Positions 30,842 through 39,464 of a stretch of DNA of 64,000 nt are shown in pieces (within the stretch, counting starts at the first letter, position 1; the number at the start of each line of letters is the position of its first letter). Source of the DNA: Malikia spinosa (lineage in GTDB: Bacteria > Pseudomonadota > Gammaproteobacteria > Burkholderiales > Burkholderiaceae_C). The notes under the pieces are model-generated. The model worked only from the letters and a program-made list of their open reading frames with translations, had not been told where the DNA came from and searched no databases. The DNA lies in contig NZ_PVLR01000008.1 of assembly GCF_002980625.1 (NCBI RefSeq), positions 1-64,000 of the forward strand. Reading direction: 5' to 3'. A program made the position numbers and the translations under genes.

Positions 30842-32964
30842 CCACCCTGATCTGCAACTGCAACCGTACCCTCCCGCTCGACGCGCCGGCCCTGGGTCGC
30901 GCGCTGGGCGAAACCCTGGTCGAGCACAGCACCCTGTGCCGCCGGGAGGCGCCGGCCTTCCAGCGTGCAGTCAGGGATGGCAGCCCTGAACCCTTGCTGG
31001 TCGCCTGCACCCAGGAGCGCCGCCTGTTCACCGAACTGGCGGCGCAGACCGAGGGAGCGCCGTCGCCCGAGTTGCGTCCGATCCGCTTCGTCAACCTGCG
31101 CGAGACCGGCGGCTGGGGCCGTGAAGGCAGGCAGGCCACCCCGAAGATGGCGGCGCTGCTCGCGCTGGCCCAGCTGCCCGACCCCGATCCGGTGCCGACC
31201 GTGAGCTTTCGCAGCGAGGGCCGGTTGCTCGTGATCGGACCGCTCGAGCGCGCTGAGGCGCTGGCGGCCCGGCTCGATGACGCGCTCGAGCTGACCCTGT
31301 TCGCCACCGGCGGCGCCGGACGCCAGGAACGGCGCCACCCGGTGCTGGCCGGCCAGCTGCAACGCCTGAGCGGGCGGCTCGGCGCCTTCGAACTCGAGTG
31401 GAGCGCCAACAATCCGATTGCGCTCGACCTCTGCACCCGCTGCAACGCCTGCGTCGATGCCTGCCCCGAAGGCGCGATCGGCCTTGACTACCAGATCGAC
31501 CTGCAGGCCTGCAGCGGCCACCGCGACTGCGTGCGCGTCTGCGAGGCCGCTGGCGCGATCGATTTCCAGCGCGCGCCGCAGTCCCAGAGCGAGCGCTTCG
31601 ACTTGGTGCTGGACCTGCGCGAGACCCCTGCCTTCAGCCAGCACCAGAAGCCGCAGGGCTATTTCCACCTGCCACCCCGGGCCGATGCCGAGACCCAGCT
31701 CGCCGCGCTGCTGAACCTGCGCGACCAGGTCGGCGAGTTCGAGCAGCCGCGCTTCGTCCAGTACCAGTCGCGCCTGTGCGCGCACGGCCGCAACGGCAAG
31801 ACCGGCTGCAGTGCCTGCATCGACATCTGTTCGGCCTCGGCGATCTCGAGCCGCAGCAGCGGCCCTGACAAGGCGCGGGCCCAGATTCATGTCGACCCGC
31901 ACCTGTGCGCCGGCTGCGGCGCCTGCAGCACGGTCTGCCCGAGCGGGGCGCTGTCCTACAGCTACCCCAGCCTGGCGCACCAGGGCGACAAGCTGCGCCG
32001 CCTGTTGTCCACCTATGCGCGTGCTGGTGGTCGCGATGCCGTCCTGCTGCTGCACAGCGATGAGGCCGGCAGCCGTCTCATCGACGACTGGGGCCGCGCG
32101 GCCCGGCTCGACCGCAGCCTCAACGGCGTGCCGGCGCGCGTGCTGCCCTGGCCGCTGCGCCATGTCGCCAGCCTCGGGATCGAGTTCTGGCTGTCTGCGG
32201 TGGCGCAGGGTGCCAGCCAGGTCTGGCTGCTGACCACAGACGCCGAGGCGCCGGACTACTTGCGCGCGCTGCGCGAGCAGCTTGAAGTCGCTCAGTCGCT
32301 GCTGACCGGACTGGGCTATGCCGGCGAGCATTTCCGCCTGCTGCAGGCGCGCGATGCGCGCGACATCGCCGCGCTCGACGCCGAGGCCAGGGTTGCACCG
32401 GCGCAGGGCGTACGCGAGCCGGCCCGCTTCGCGCTGCAGGCCGACAAGCGCGCCACGCTCGAGATGGCGCTCGAGCATCTGCAGCGCCAGGCGCCGCGCT
32501 CGCCGCTGCTGCCGAGCGCGATCGCGCTGCCGCCCGCCGCACCGCTCGGCTCGGTACGCGTCGATGCCGATGCCTGCACGCTGTGCCTGAGCTGCGTCAG
32601 CGCCTGCCCGGCCGGCGCGCTGCAGGACAACCCCGGCCAGCCCCAGCTGCGCTTGATCGAGAAGAACTGCCTGCAATGCGGCCTGTGCGCGCGCACCTGC
32701 CCCGAGCAGGCGATCACGCTCGAGCCGCGCCTGCTGCTCGATCCGAGCCGGCGCGAGCTGCGCGTGGTCGCCGAGCAGCCGGTGTTCCGCTGCATCCGCT
32801 GCAGCACCCCCTTCGGCACCGAGCGCGGCATTGCCGCCATGATCGCGCGGCTCGGCGCGCACCCGATGTTCCAGGGCACCGCCGCCGACCGGCTCAAGAT
32901 GTGCGGCGACTGTCGCGTCATCGACATCCATACCGGGGCCGAGTCCCGCATTACCGACCTGTGA
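30838..32964 (+). CDS. multi-cluster [4Fe-4S] ferredoxin-type protein of the formate dehydrogenase cluster
   Basis: A 708-residue iron-sulfur protein. Ferredoxin motifs in order include CTRCNACVDACP, CSGHRDCVRVC, CSACIDIC, CAGCGACSTVCP, CTLCLSCVSACP and CLQCGLCARTCP. A C-terminal CIRC/CGDC pair may bind zinc or a further cluster. It has no signal peptide, so it acts in the cytoplasm, probably in electron transfer or cofactor maturation for formate dehydrogenase. The frame is open far upstream, but that part is a shadow of the DUF3305/3306 genes. The ATG at 30838 overlaps the DUF3306 stop. Confidence 0.86.
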   Translation: MTTLICNCNRTLPLDAPALGRALGETLVEHSTLCRREAPAFQRAVRDGSPEPLLVACTQERRLFTELAAQTEGAPSPELRPIRFVNLRETGGWGREGRQATPKMAALLALAQLPDPDPVPTVSFRSEGRLLVIGPLERAEALAARLDDALELTLFATGGAGRQERRHPVLAGQLQRLSGRLGAFELEWSANNPIALDLCTRCNACVDACPEGAIGLDYQIDLQACSGHRDCVRVCEAAGAIDFQRAPQSQSERFDLVLDLRETPAFSQHQKPQGYFHLPPRADAETQLAALLNLRDQVGEFEQPRFVQYQSRLCAHGRNGKTGCSACIDICSASAISSRSSGPDKARAQIHVDPHLCAGCGACSTVCPSGALSYSYPSLAHQGDKLRRLLSTYARAGGRDAVLLLHSDEAGSRLIDDWGRAARLDRSLNGVPARVLPWPLRHVASLGIEFWLSAVAQGASQVWLLTTDAEAPDYLRALREQLEVAQSLLTGLGYAGEHFRLLQARDARDIAALDAEARVAPAQGVREPARFALQADKRATLEMALEHLQRQAPRSPLLPSAIALPPAAPLGSVRVDADACTLCLSCVSACPAGALQDNPGQPQLRLIEKNCLQCGLCARTCPEQAITLEPRLLLDPSRRELRVVAEQPVFRCIRCSTPFGTERGIAAMIARLGAHPMFQGTAADRLKMCGDCRVIDIHTGAESRITDL

Positions 32965-32972
32965 GCGCCGCG

Positions 32973-33587
32973 ATGAACGACTTGCCCCTGTCCTCCGCCC
33001 TCGACGAGGAAACCGCCCGCGCCGAGCTCTACGGCCTGCTGGCCGCGCTGTTTTATGCGCCGCCCGCGCCCGAGCTGCTGGCGCAACTGCGCGTGGCTCC
33101 GACCGAGGCGCCCAGCGCCGGCGCCTACCTCGAGGAGCCCTGGCGCGCCCTGGTCGGTGCCGCCCGCGCCGCCAGTGACGCCGCGATCCAGGACGAGTTC
33201 GATGCGCTGTTCGGCGGTGTCGGCAAGCCGGTGGTCAGCGTCTACGGCTCCGAGTACCTGAGCGGATTCCTGAACGAGAAACCGCTGGCCGCGCTGCGCG
33301 ACGACCTGGCCCGGCTCGGCCTGGCGCGCGACGCCGGCATGCCCGAGACCGAGGACCATTTCGCCTGCCTGTGCGAGGTGATGCGCTACCTGATCGCGGG
33401 CGACGAGGTCGAGGTCTGCAACCTGACCCAGCAGCAGGCCTTCTTCGCGCGTCATCTGCAGCCCTGGAGCGAGCGCTTTTGCGATGCGATCGCCGCCCGG
33501 CCGCAGCAGCCCTTCTATGCGGCGCTGGCCGGTTTCACGCGCGCCTTCATGGCCATCGAGGCGCAGGGCTTCGACCTGCTCGACTGA
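32973..33587 (+). CDS. TorD/DmsD family molybdoenzyme chaperone
   Basis: A 204-residue helical cytosolic chaperone for insertion of molybdopterin into, and export of, a Tat-dependent oxidoreductase. It has the family core EFDALFGGVGKPVVSVYGSEYL followed later by EDHFACLCEVMRYLI. The start is ATG at 32973; an in-frame GTG at 32961 overlapping the previous stop would add four residues. The likely client is the formate dehydrogenase alpha subunit encoded 400 bases downstream. Confidence 0.87.
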   Translation: MNDLPLSSALDEETARAELYGLLAALFYAPPAPELLAQLRVAPTEAPSAGAYLEEPWRALVGAARAASDAAIQDEFDALFGGVGKPVVSVYGSEYLSGFLNEKPLAALRDDLARLGLARDAGMPETEDHFACLCEVMRYLIAGDEVEVCNLTQQQAFFARHLQPWSERFCDAIAARPQQPFYAALAGFTRAFMAIEAQGFDLLD

Positions 33588-33661
33588 GAGCCAACTCCCA
33601 GCCGGCCAGCCGGCTTTGTTGCACTGCAGGATTGCAGCCGCTCCGGGTAGGCGTTAAAGTG

Positions 33662-33684
33662 ACATATGGGTGTCGTGCATATGT
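33662..33684. promoter_or_regulatory. candidate operator upstream of the formate dehydrogenase structural genes
   Basis: ACATATG (33662-33668) and CATATGT (33678-33684) are perfect 7-base inverted arms with a 9-base spacer, centred about 55 bases before the first structural start. This is the only sizeable gap (140 bases) inside the cluster, so a promoter is expected here. The binding protein is unknown. Confidence 0.4.
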
Positions 33685-33727
33685 GTGGACACAGTCGTTG
33701 CAGCCGTGCAGGCTGTCGGAGAACAAT

Positions 33728-33940
33728 ATGAAAACCGATTCCTCCACTCCTGGCCTGAGTCGCCGGCGCTGGTTTGCCGGTGCTGGCACGGTGGGCGCCG
33801 TCGCGGCCGTGGCCGCCGTCCTGCCCGCGACCGGGCTGATCCCGAAGGACGCTGTCACGTCCGATCCGGCCAAGCCCGAGCCGAGCGGCTACCGGCTCTC
33901 GGCCCATGTCCAGCGCTACTACCAGACCACTCGTCTCTGA
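33728..33940 (+). CDS. small Tat-signal protein of the formate dehydrogenase operon
   Basis: A 70-residue protein with an N-terminal twin-arginine-like signal (LSRRRWFAGAGTVGAVAAVAAV) and a short tail ending SGYRLSAHVQRYYQTTRL. Small proteins of this kind precede formate dehydrogenase alpha genes in several Betaproteobacteria; the role is unknown. A well-spaced GGAG precedes the ATG at 33728. The gap to the alpha subunit is 55 bases. Confidence 0.75.
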   Translation: MKTDSSTPGLSRRRWFAGAGTVGAVAAVAAVLPATGLIPKDAVTSDPAKPEPSGYRLSAHVQRYYQTTRL

Positions 33941-33995
33941 GCTGGCTCCCTTCCGCAGGCCTGAGCAGGCCCTTATTCACGGGCGAGGTGATTCC

Positions 33996-36965
33996 ATGAT
34001 GTTGACCCGAAAGACCACTCGCGGCGCCAGCGGCGCAGCTTTCAATGGCGGCGCCCTGGTGCAGCGCCTGCAGCACGGCCTGGCGCAGGCCTTGCCGACC
34101 ATGGACCGGCGCGGTTTCCTGCGCCGCTCCGGCCTGGGTGTGGGGGTCGGCCTGGCGGCTGGCCAGCTCAGCCTGGTGCGCAAGGCAGAGGCCGCCGCCG
34201 ATGCCAAGACCGACGGCGCGCGCAAGATCGAGGTGCGTCGCACCGTTTGCAGCCACTGCTCGGTCGGCTGCGCCGTCGATGCCGTGGTCGACAACGGCGT
34301 CTGGGTGCGCCAGGAGCCGGTGTTCGACTCGCCGATCAACCTCGGCGCCCATTGCGCCAAGGGCGCTTCGCTGCGCGAGCATGGCCACGGTGAATACCGG
34401 CTGCGCTACCCGATGAAGCTGGTCAACGGCAAGTACCAGCGCATCAGCTGGGACCAGGCGCTGACCGAGATCTCCGACCGGATGAAGGCCTTGCGCGCCG
34501 CCAGCGGCCCCGACAGCGTCTACTTCATCGGCTCGTCCAAGCACAGCAACGAACAGGCCTATCTGCTGCGCAAGTTCGTCAGCTTCTGGGGCACCAACAA
34601 CTGCGACCATCAGGCGCGCATCTGCCACTCGACCACGGTCGCCGGCGTTGCCAACACCTGGGGCTACGGCGCGATGACCAACTCGTACAACGACATGCAG
34701 AACAGCAAGGTCGCGTTGTACATCGGCTCGAACGCCGCCGAGGCACACCCGGTCTCGATGCTGCACATGCTGCACGCCAAGGAGCATGGCTGCAAGATGA
34801 TCGTGGTCGATCCGCGCTTCACCCGCACCGCGGCCAAGGCCGACGAGTATGTGCGCATCCGTTCCGGCTCCGACATCCCGTTCCTGTTCGGCATCCTGCA
34901 CCATATCTTCAAGAATGGCTGGGAAGACCAGGCCTATATCAAGGACCGGGTCTGGGGCATGGACAAGGTGCGCGACGAGGTGTTGTCCAAGTGGACGCCC
35001 GACAAGGTCGAGGAGGCCTGCGGCGTCAAGGAGGAGCAGGTGCTGCGCGTCGCCACCATGCTGCACGAGCACCGTCCCGGCACCGTCGTCTGGTGCATGG
35101 GCCAGACCCAGCACACCATCGGCAACGCCATCGTGCGGGCGTCCTGCCTGCTGCAGCTCGCGCTGGGCAACATCGGCAAGAGCGGCGGCGGCACCAACAT
35201 CTTCCGCGGCCATGACAACGTGCAGGGCGCGACCGACGTCGGCCCGAACCCCGACTCGCTGCCTGGCTATTACGGCCTGGCCGAAGGTTCCTGGAAGCAT
35301 TTCGCGGCCGCCTGGGGCGTCGACTACGAGTGGATCAAGGCCCAGTACGCCGAGGGCCAGATGACCAAGCCTGGCATCACGGTCTCGCGCTGGATCGACG
35401 GCGTGCTCGAGAAGAACGAGCTGATCGACCAAGGCCCGAACCTGCGCGGTGTCTTCTACTGGGGCCATGCCCCGAACTCGCAGATGCGCGGCCTCGAGAT
35501 GAAGCGCGCGATGGACAAGCTCGACCTGCTGGTGGTGGTCGATCCCTACCCTTCGGCCACTGCGGCGATGGCGGCCATGCCGGGTGACGCCGCCGACCTC
35601 AATCCGGACCGTGCGGTCTACCTGCTGCCGGCGGCGACCCAGTTCGAGACCAGTGGCTCCTGCACCGCGTCCAACCGCTCGCTGCAGTGGCGCGAGAAGG
35701 TGATCGATCCGCTGTGGGAGAGCCGCAGCGACCACATGATCATGTACCAGCTGGCGCAAAAGCTCGGCTTCGACCAGGAGCTGGTCAAGAACGTCAAGCT
35801 GCAGCAGGTCAAGGGCCAGGACGAGCCGGTGATCGAGGACATCCTGCGCGAGATCAACCGCTGCGTCTGGACCATCGGCTACACCGGCCAGAGCCCGGAA
35901 CGGCTGAAGGCGCATATGCGCAACATGCACGCCTTCGACGTCAAGACCCTCAAGTGCAAGGGCAAGGTGGTCGATGCCGAGACCGGCTATGACCTGAGCG
36001 GCGACTATTTCGGCCTGCCCTGGCCCTGCTACGGCACGCCCGAGCTCAAGCACCCCGGTTCGCCCAACCTGTACGACACCTCGCAGCATGTGATGGAGGG
36101 CGGCGGCAACTTCCGCGCCAACTTCGGCGTCGAGAAGGACGGCGTCAGCCTGCTGGCCGAGGACGGCTCGCACTCGAAAGGCGCCGACATCACGACCGGC
36201 TACCCCGAGCTCGACCATGTGCTGCTCAAGAAGCTGGGCTGGTGGGACGAGCTGACCGATGCCGAAAAGGCCAAGGCCGAGGGCAAGAACTGGAAGACCG
36301 ACTCCAGCGGCGGCATGATGCGCGTCTTCATGCAGAACCATGGCTGCCACCCGTTCGGCAACGCCAAGGCACGCGCTGTGGTCTGGAACTTCCCCGATGC
36401 GATCCCGCAGCACCGCGAGCCGATCTTCGGCATCCGCCCCGACCTGGTCGCCAAGTACCCGACCCATGACGACCAGAAGAACCGCTGGCGCCTGCCCATC
36501 CTCTACAAGTCGCTGCAGCAGAAGAACGTCGAAGAGAAGCTGCACGAGAAGTTCCCGCTCATCATGACCTCGGGCCGCTTGGTCGAGTACGAGGGCGGTG
36601 GCGAGGAAACCCGCTCGAATCCCTGGCTGGCCGAGTTGCAGCAGGAAATGTTCGTCGAGATCAACCCGGCCACGGCGGCCGCGCGCGGCATCCGCAACGG
36701 CGGCCGGGCCTGGGTCACCAGCCCGACCGGCGCCCGGCTCAATGTGCAGGCATTGGTGACCGAGCGCGTCGCGCCCGACACCGTGTTCCTGCCTTTCCAC
36801 TTCTCGGGCCGCTGGCAGGGCAAGGACCTGCTCGAGCATTACCCCGAGGGCGCGCACCCGATCGTGCGCGGCGAGGCGGTCAACACCGCGACTGGCTATG
36901 GTTATGACATCGTGACCATGATGCAGGAAACCAAGACGCAGATCTGCAACGTCGAAAGGGCATGA
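33996..36965 (+). CDS. fdhA: formate dehydrogenase, molybdopterin-binding alpha subunit (cysteine type)
   Basis: Catalytic subunit oxidising formate to CO2 at a molybdenum or tungsten bis-MGD cofactor. The 989-residue protein has a Tat signal with RR at 38-39 (DRRGFLRRSGLG), a [4Fe-4S] site (C85, C88, C92, C120) and the catalytic motif ARICHS, in which C210 (codon TGC at 34623) replaces selenocysteine. The adjacent histidine and the GYGAMTN segment are conserved. The long n-region before the Tat motif is unusual; an internal start cannot be excluded. It is likely periplasmic, with the FeS beta subunit one base downstream. Confidence 0.94.
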   Translation: MMLTRKTTRGASGAAFNGGALVQRLQHGLAQALPTMDRRGFLRRSGLGVGVGLAAGQLSLVRKAEAAADAKTDGARKIEVRRTVCSHCSVGCAVDAVVDNGVWVRQEPVFDSPINLGAHCAKGASLREHGHGEYRLRYPMKLVNGKYQRISWDQALTEISDRMKALRAASGPDSVYFIGSSKHSNEQAYLLRKFVSFWGTNNCDHQARICHSTTVAGVANTWGYGAMTNSYNDMQNSKVALYIGSNAAEAHPVSMLHMLHAKEHGCKMIVVDPRFTRTAAKADEYVRIRSGSDIPFLFGILHHIFKNGWEDQAYIKDRVWGMDKVRDEVLSKWTPDKVEEACGVKEEQVLRVATMLHEHRPGTVVWCMGQTQHTIGNAIVRASCLLQLALGNIGKSGGGTNIFRGHDNVQGATDVGPNPDSLPGYYGLAEGSWKHFAAAWGVDYEWIKAQYAEGQMTKPGITVSRWIDGVLEKNELIDQGPNLRGVFYWGHAPNSQMRGLEMKRAMDKLDLLVVVDPYPSATAAMAAMPGDAADLNPDRAVYLLPAATQFETSGSCTASNRSLQWREKVIDPLWESRSDHMIMYQLAQKLGFDQELVKNVKLQQVKGQDEPVIEDILREINRCVWTIGYTGQSPERLKAHMRNMHAFDVKTLKCKGKVVDAETGYDLSGDYFGLPWPCYGTPELKHPGSPNLYDTSQHVMEGGGNFRANFGVEKDGVSLLAEDGSHSKGADITTGYPELDHVLLKKLGWWDELTDAEKAKAEGKNWKTDSSGGMMRVFMQNHGCHPFGNAKARAVVWNFPDAIPQHREPIFGIRPDLVAKYPTHDDQKNRWRLPILYKSLQQKNVEEKLHEKFPLIMTSGRLVEYEGGGEETRSNPWLAELQQEMFVEINPATAAARGIRNGGRAWVTSPTGARLNVQALVTERVAPDTVFLPFHFSGRWQGKDLLEHYPEGAHPIVRGEAVNTATGYGYDIVTMMQETKTQICNVERA

Positions 36966-36966
36966 A

Positions 36967-37581
36967 ATGGCACGCATGAAATTCATTTGCGACGCCGAGC
37001 GCTGCATCGAGTGCAACGGTTGTGTCACCGCCTGCAAGAACGAGCACGAGGTGCCCTGGGGCGTCAATCGTCGCCGTGTCGTCACGCTCAATGACGGCGT
37101 GCCGGGCGAGAAATCGATCTCGGTCGCCTGCATGCATTGCAGCGATGCGCCCTGCATGGCGGTCTGTCCGGTGCAATGCTTCTACCGCACCGACGAGGGC
37201 GTGGTGCTGCACGACAAGGATGTCTGCATCGGCTGCGGCTACTGCAGCTATGCCTGTCCCTTCGGTGCGCCGCAGTTCCCGGGCCAGGGCACGTTTGGCG
37301 TGCGCGGCAAGATGGACAAGTGCACCTTCTGCGCCGGCGGCCCGGAGGAGAACGGCAGCCAGGCTGAGTTCGAGAAATACGGCCGCAACCGCCTGGCCGA
37401 AGGCAAGCTGCCGGCCTGCGCCGAGATGTGCTCGACCAAGGCGCTGCTCGCCGGCGACGGCGATGTGGTGGCCGACATCTTCCGCACCCGGGTCGTGCAG
37501 CGCGGCAAGGGCGCCGAAGTCTGGGGCTGGGGCACCGCCTACGGCAGCAAGCCGGCCAAGCCGCAGGGAGATGCATCATGA
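36967..37581 (+). CDS. fdhB: formate dehydrogenase, four-cluster FeS beta subunit
   Basis: Electron-transfer subunit of 204 residues passing electrons from the catalytic subunit to cytochrome b. Cysteine groups: CIECNGCVTACK, CMHCSDAPCMAVCP, CIGCGYCSYACP, and CTFC with a later CAEMCSTKAL, the usual four [4Fe-4S] clusters of this family. It has no signal of its own, so it is presumably co-exported with the alpha subunit. Its stop overlaps the start of the lipoprotein gene. Confidence 0.94.
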   Translation: MARMKFICDAERCIECNGCVTACKNEHEVPWGVNRRRVVTLNDGVPGEKSISVACMHCSDAPCMAVCPVQCFYRTDEGVVLHDKDVCIGCGYCSYACPFGAPQFPGQGTFGVRGKMDKCTFCAGGPEENGSQAEFEKYGRNRLAEGKLPACAEMCSTKALLAGDGDVVADIFRTRVVQRGKGAEVWGWGTAYGSKPAKPQGDAS

Positions 37582-37823
37582 AGCCGCGCCTGCTGACCCT
37601 GGGCGCTCTGTTGTGCGCCGCCTTCGCGCTGTCGGCCTGCGGCGAGAAACCGCAGCAGCTCGGCGGCGGCATCAAGTCCGACCAGCCAGCCCACCAGGGC
37701 GTGGGCCAGAGTCCCTATGCGCAGCCGGGTTGGCAGGCGGGCGATGCCAACGGCTGGACCCAGCAGCTGCGCGCGCGCGCCCAGTACGGCCAGAACGAGT
37801 ACAGCCGCGCCAGCCAGCCCTGA
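37578..37823 (+). CDS. small putative lipoprotein in the formate dehydrogenase operon
   Basis: An 81-residue protein with a lipoprotein signal ending LSAC and a polar, glutamine/glycine-rich mature part (SPYAQPGWQAGDANGWTQQL). I recognise no domain. The ATG at 37578 overlaps the beta subunit stop by four bases and the cytochrome gene follows after 13 bases, so it is embedded in the operon and presumably acts with the complex in the periplasm. Confidence 0.72.
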   Translation: MKPRLLTLGALLCAAFALSACGEKPQQLGGGIKSDQPAHQGVGQSPYAQPGWQAGDANGWTQQLRARAQYGQNEYSRASQP

Positions 37824-37836
37824 ACCGGAGCGAGCC

Positions 37837-39075
37837 ATGAACCGGATTTCTTCCCCTGCCACCTCGCCGCTGCGCGCAGGCCTGCTTGCCGCGCTGCTGC
37901 TGACGGGCGGGCTGGCGCTTGCCGCCGAGCCAGAGCCAGCGGCTGCAGCGGCGCCTGCGCCCGCTGCAGCCGTGCCGGCCCCGGCCCCGCTGGCTGGCCC
38001 GACCGCGATCCGCAGCGCCAACATCCTGACCTTGCAGGACGCCAGCGCCGAGCCCGGCTATGCCGAGCAGAGCAATGCCCAGCGCGCCCAGGTCCAGCCC
38101 GGCAACAACGCGCCGGTCTGGCGCCAGGTCGGGCAGGGCGTCAGCGGCACGGTCAACATGCCCTATGCCGAATATGGCACCCTGATTCAGCCCACAGTGC
38201 AGTATCCGGGGACACGCGCGGCCAGTGCCGGCGAGGCCTGGCGCCAGCTGCGCAACCAGGTGCTGCTGCCCTATGGTGCCGCCCTGCTGCTGATCGTCGC
38301 GCTCGCGCTCGGGCTGTTCTACTTCACCAAGGGACCGCTCGGCCAGGAGCATCCGCCGGGCCAGGGCCAGGCCATCGAGCGCTTCACGCCGTTCGAGCGC
38401 GCCGCTCACTGGAGCAACGCTGCTGCCTTCCTGACGCTGGCGCTGTCGGGGCTCGTGATGGCGTTCGGCAAGTTCTTCCTGCTGCCGGTGCTCGGCAGCA
38501 CGCTGTTCGGCTGGCTGGCCTATGCGCTGAAGAACCTGCACAACTTCGTCGGGCCGCTGTATGCGGTCTCGCTGCTGGTCATGATCGCGACCTTCGTCAA
38601 GGACAACATCGCGAATCGGGCCGATTTCCAGTGGCTGCTGCGCGCGGGCGGCATGCTGGGTCAGGGACAGGTCCCCTCGCACCGCTTCAATGCCGGCGAG
38701 AAGGGCATCTTCTGGTGGGCGGTGACCATTCCCGGCCTGCTGCTGGTGGCCTCCGGCCTGGTGCTCGACAAGCTGGTGCCGGGGCTGGACTATTTCCGCG
38801 CCGACATGCAGCTCGCGCACATGGTCCACGCCGCGCTGGCGCTGCTGTCCTGTGCGCTAATCGCCGGTCATATCTACATGGGCACGGTCGGGACGCGCGG
38901 GGCCTACCGCGCCATGAGGACCGGTTATGTCGAGCCCGGCTGGGCCCGTGAGCACCATGAGCTCTGGTATCAGGACATCCAGTCCGGCAAGATCCCGGCC
39001 CGGCGCAGCCAGTCGGCGCCCGCCAAGCCTCGGGTGCCCATCTCCGTGAACCCCGTCTCCAGGAGCAACCCATGA
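37837..39075 (+). CDS. fdhC: formate dehydrogenase, cytochrome b gamma subunit
   Basis: A 412-residue membrane subunit that accepts electrons from the FeS subunit and passes them to quinone. An N-terminal signal peptide (LLAALLLTGGLALA) and an alanine/proline-rich linker come first, then about 100 periplasmic residues, then a di-haem cytochrome b core with four or five helices from about residue 155. Histidines in RAAHWSN, NLHNFVG and MVHAALAL are likely haem ligands. The extra periplasmic N-terminal region makes it longer than E. coli FdnI. Its stop overlaps the next start by four bases. Confidence 0.9.
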   Translation: MNRISSPATSPLRAGLLAALLLTGGLALAAEPEPAAAAAPAPAAAVPAPAPLAGPTAIRSANILTLQDASAEPGYAEQSNAQRAQVQPGNNAPVWRQVGQGVSGTVNMPYAEYGTLIQPTVQYPGTRAASAGEAWRQLRNQVLLPYGAALLLIVALALGLFYFTKGPLGQEHPPGQGQAIERFTPFERAAHWSNAAAFLTLALSGLVMAFGKFFLLPVLGSTLFGWLAYALKNLHNFVGPLYAVSLLVMIATFVKDNIANRADFQWLLRAGGMLGQGQVPSHRFNAGEKGIFWWAVTIPGLLLVASGLVLDKLVPGLDYFRADMQLAHMVHAALALLSCALIAGHIYMGTVGTRGAYRAMRTGYVEPGWAREHHELWYQDIQSGKIPARRSQSAPAKPRVPISVNPVSRSNP

Positions 39076-39464
39076 CCGCGAAAACCGCGCCACTTCTGGT
39101 CCTGCTGGCCTGGCTGCCGATCGCCGCGCTGGCCAAGCTGCCGACGCCCGAGCTCAGCCCGGAGGACCAGGCCAAGGCGGCCGAGACCAAGGCCAAGGCG
39201 GCACACCAGGCCAAGGTCGATGGCTACAAGACCTGCCTGGCCTCCGAGAACGCGGCCGCGCATTACTTCAAGACCCATCCCCAGGCGGCCAAGCCGGCGG
39301 CAGCGCCCGCCTGCGCCGACCCCGGTCCGTTCGTCGCTGCCGCACCGGCAGCTGCCGCGCCTGCGGCCGGCGCGGGCGCGACCCCAGCTGCAGCCGCCAG
39401 CGCAGCGGTTGTACCCGCCGCACCTCCCGCACCGGCGGCCAAGACCAGTGCCAAGAAGCCCTGA
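39072..39464 (+). CDS. small exported alanine/proline-rich protein
   Basis: A 130-residue protein with a Sec signal (LLVLLAWLPIAALA), a short conserved-looking core (EDQAKAAETKAKAAHQAKVDGYKTCLASENAA) with two cysteines (CLAS, CADPG), and a low-complexity Ala/Pro tail. No domain is recognised. Its ATG overlaps the cytochrome stop and its end overlaps fdhD, so it is part of the operon. The paired cysteines could form a disulfide. Confidence 0.7.
   Translation: MTAKTAPLLVLLAWLPIAALAKLPTPELSPEDQAKAAETKAKAAHQAKVDGYKTCLASENAAAHYFKTHPQAAKPAAAPACADPGPFVAAAPAAAAPAAGAGATPAAAASAAVVPAAPPAPAAKTSAKKP

Noticed and set aside
34617-34631. Selenocysteine site in formate dehydrogenase
   Set aside because: The catalytic codon at 34623 is TGC (cysteine), not an in-frame TGA.
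33855-37157. An 1100-codon open frame on the minus strand
   Set aside because: It is fully antisense to the formate dehydrogenase alpha gene, has no recognisable domain, and is the expected by-product of GC-rich codon use.
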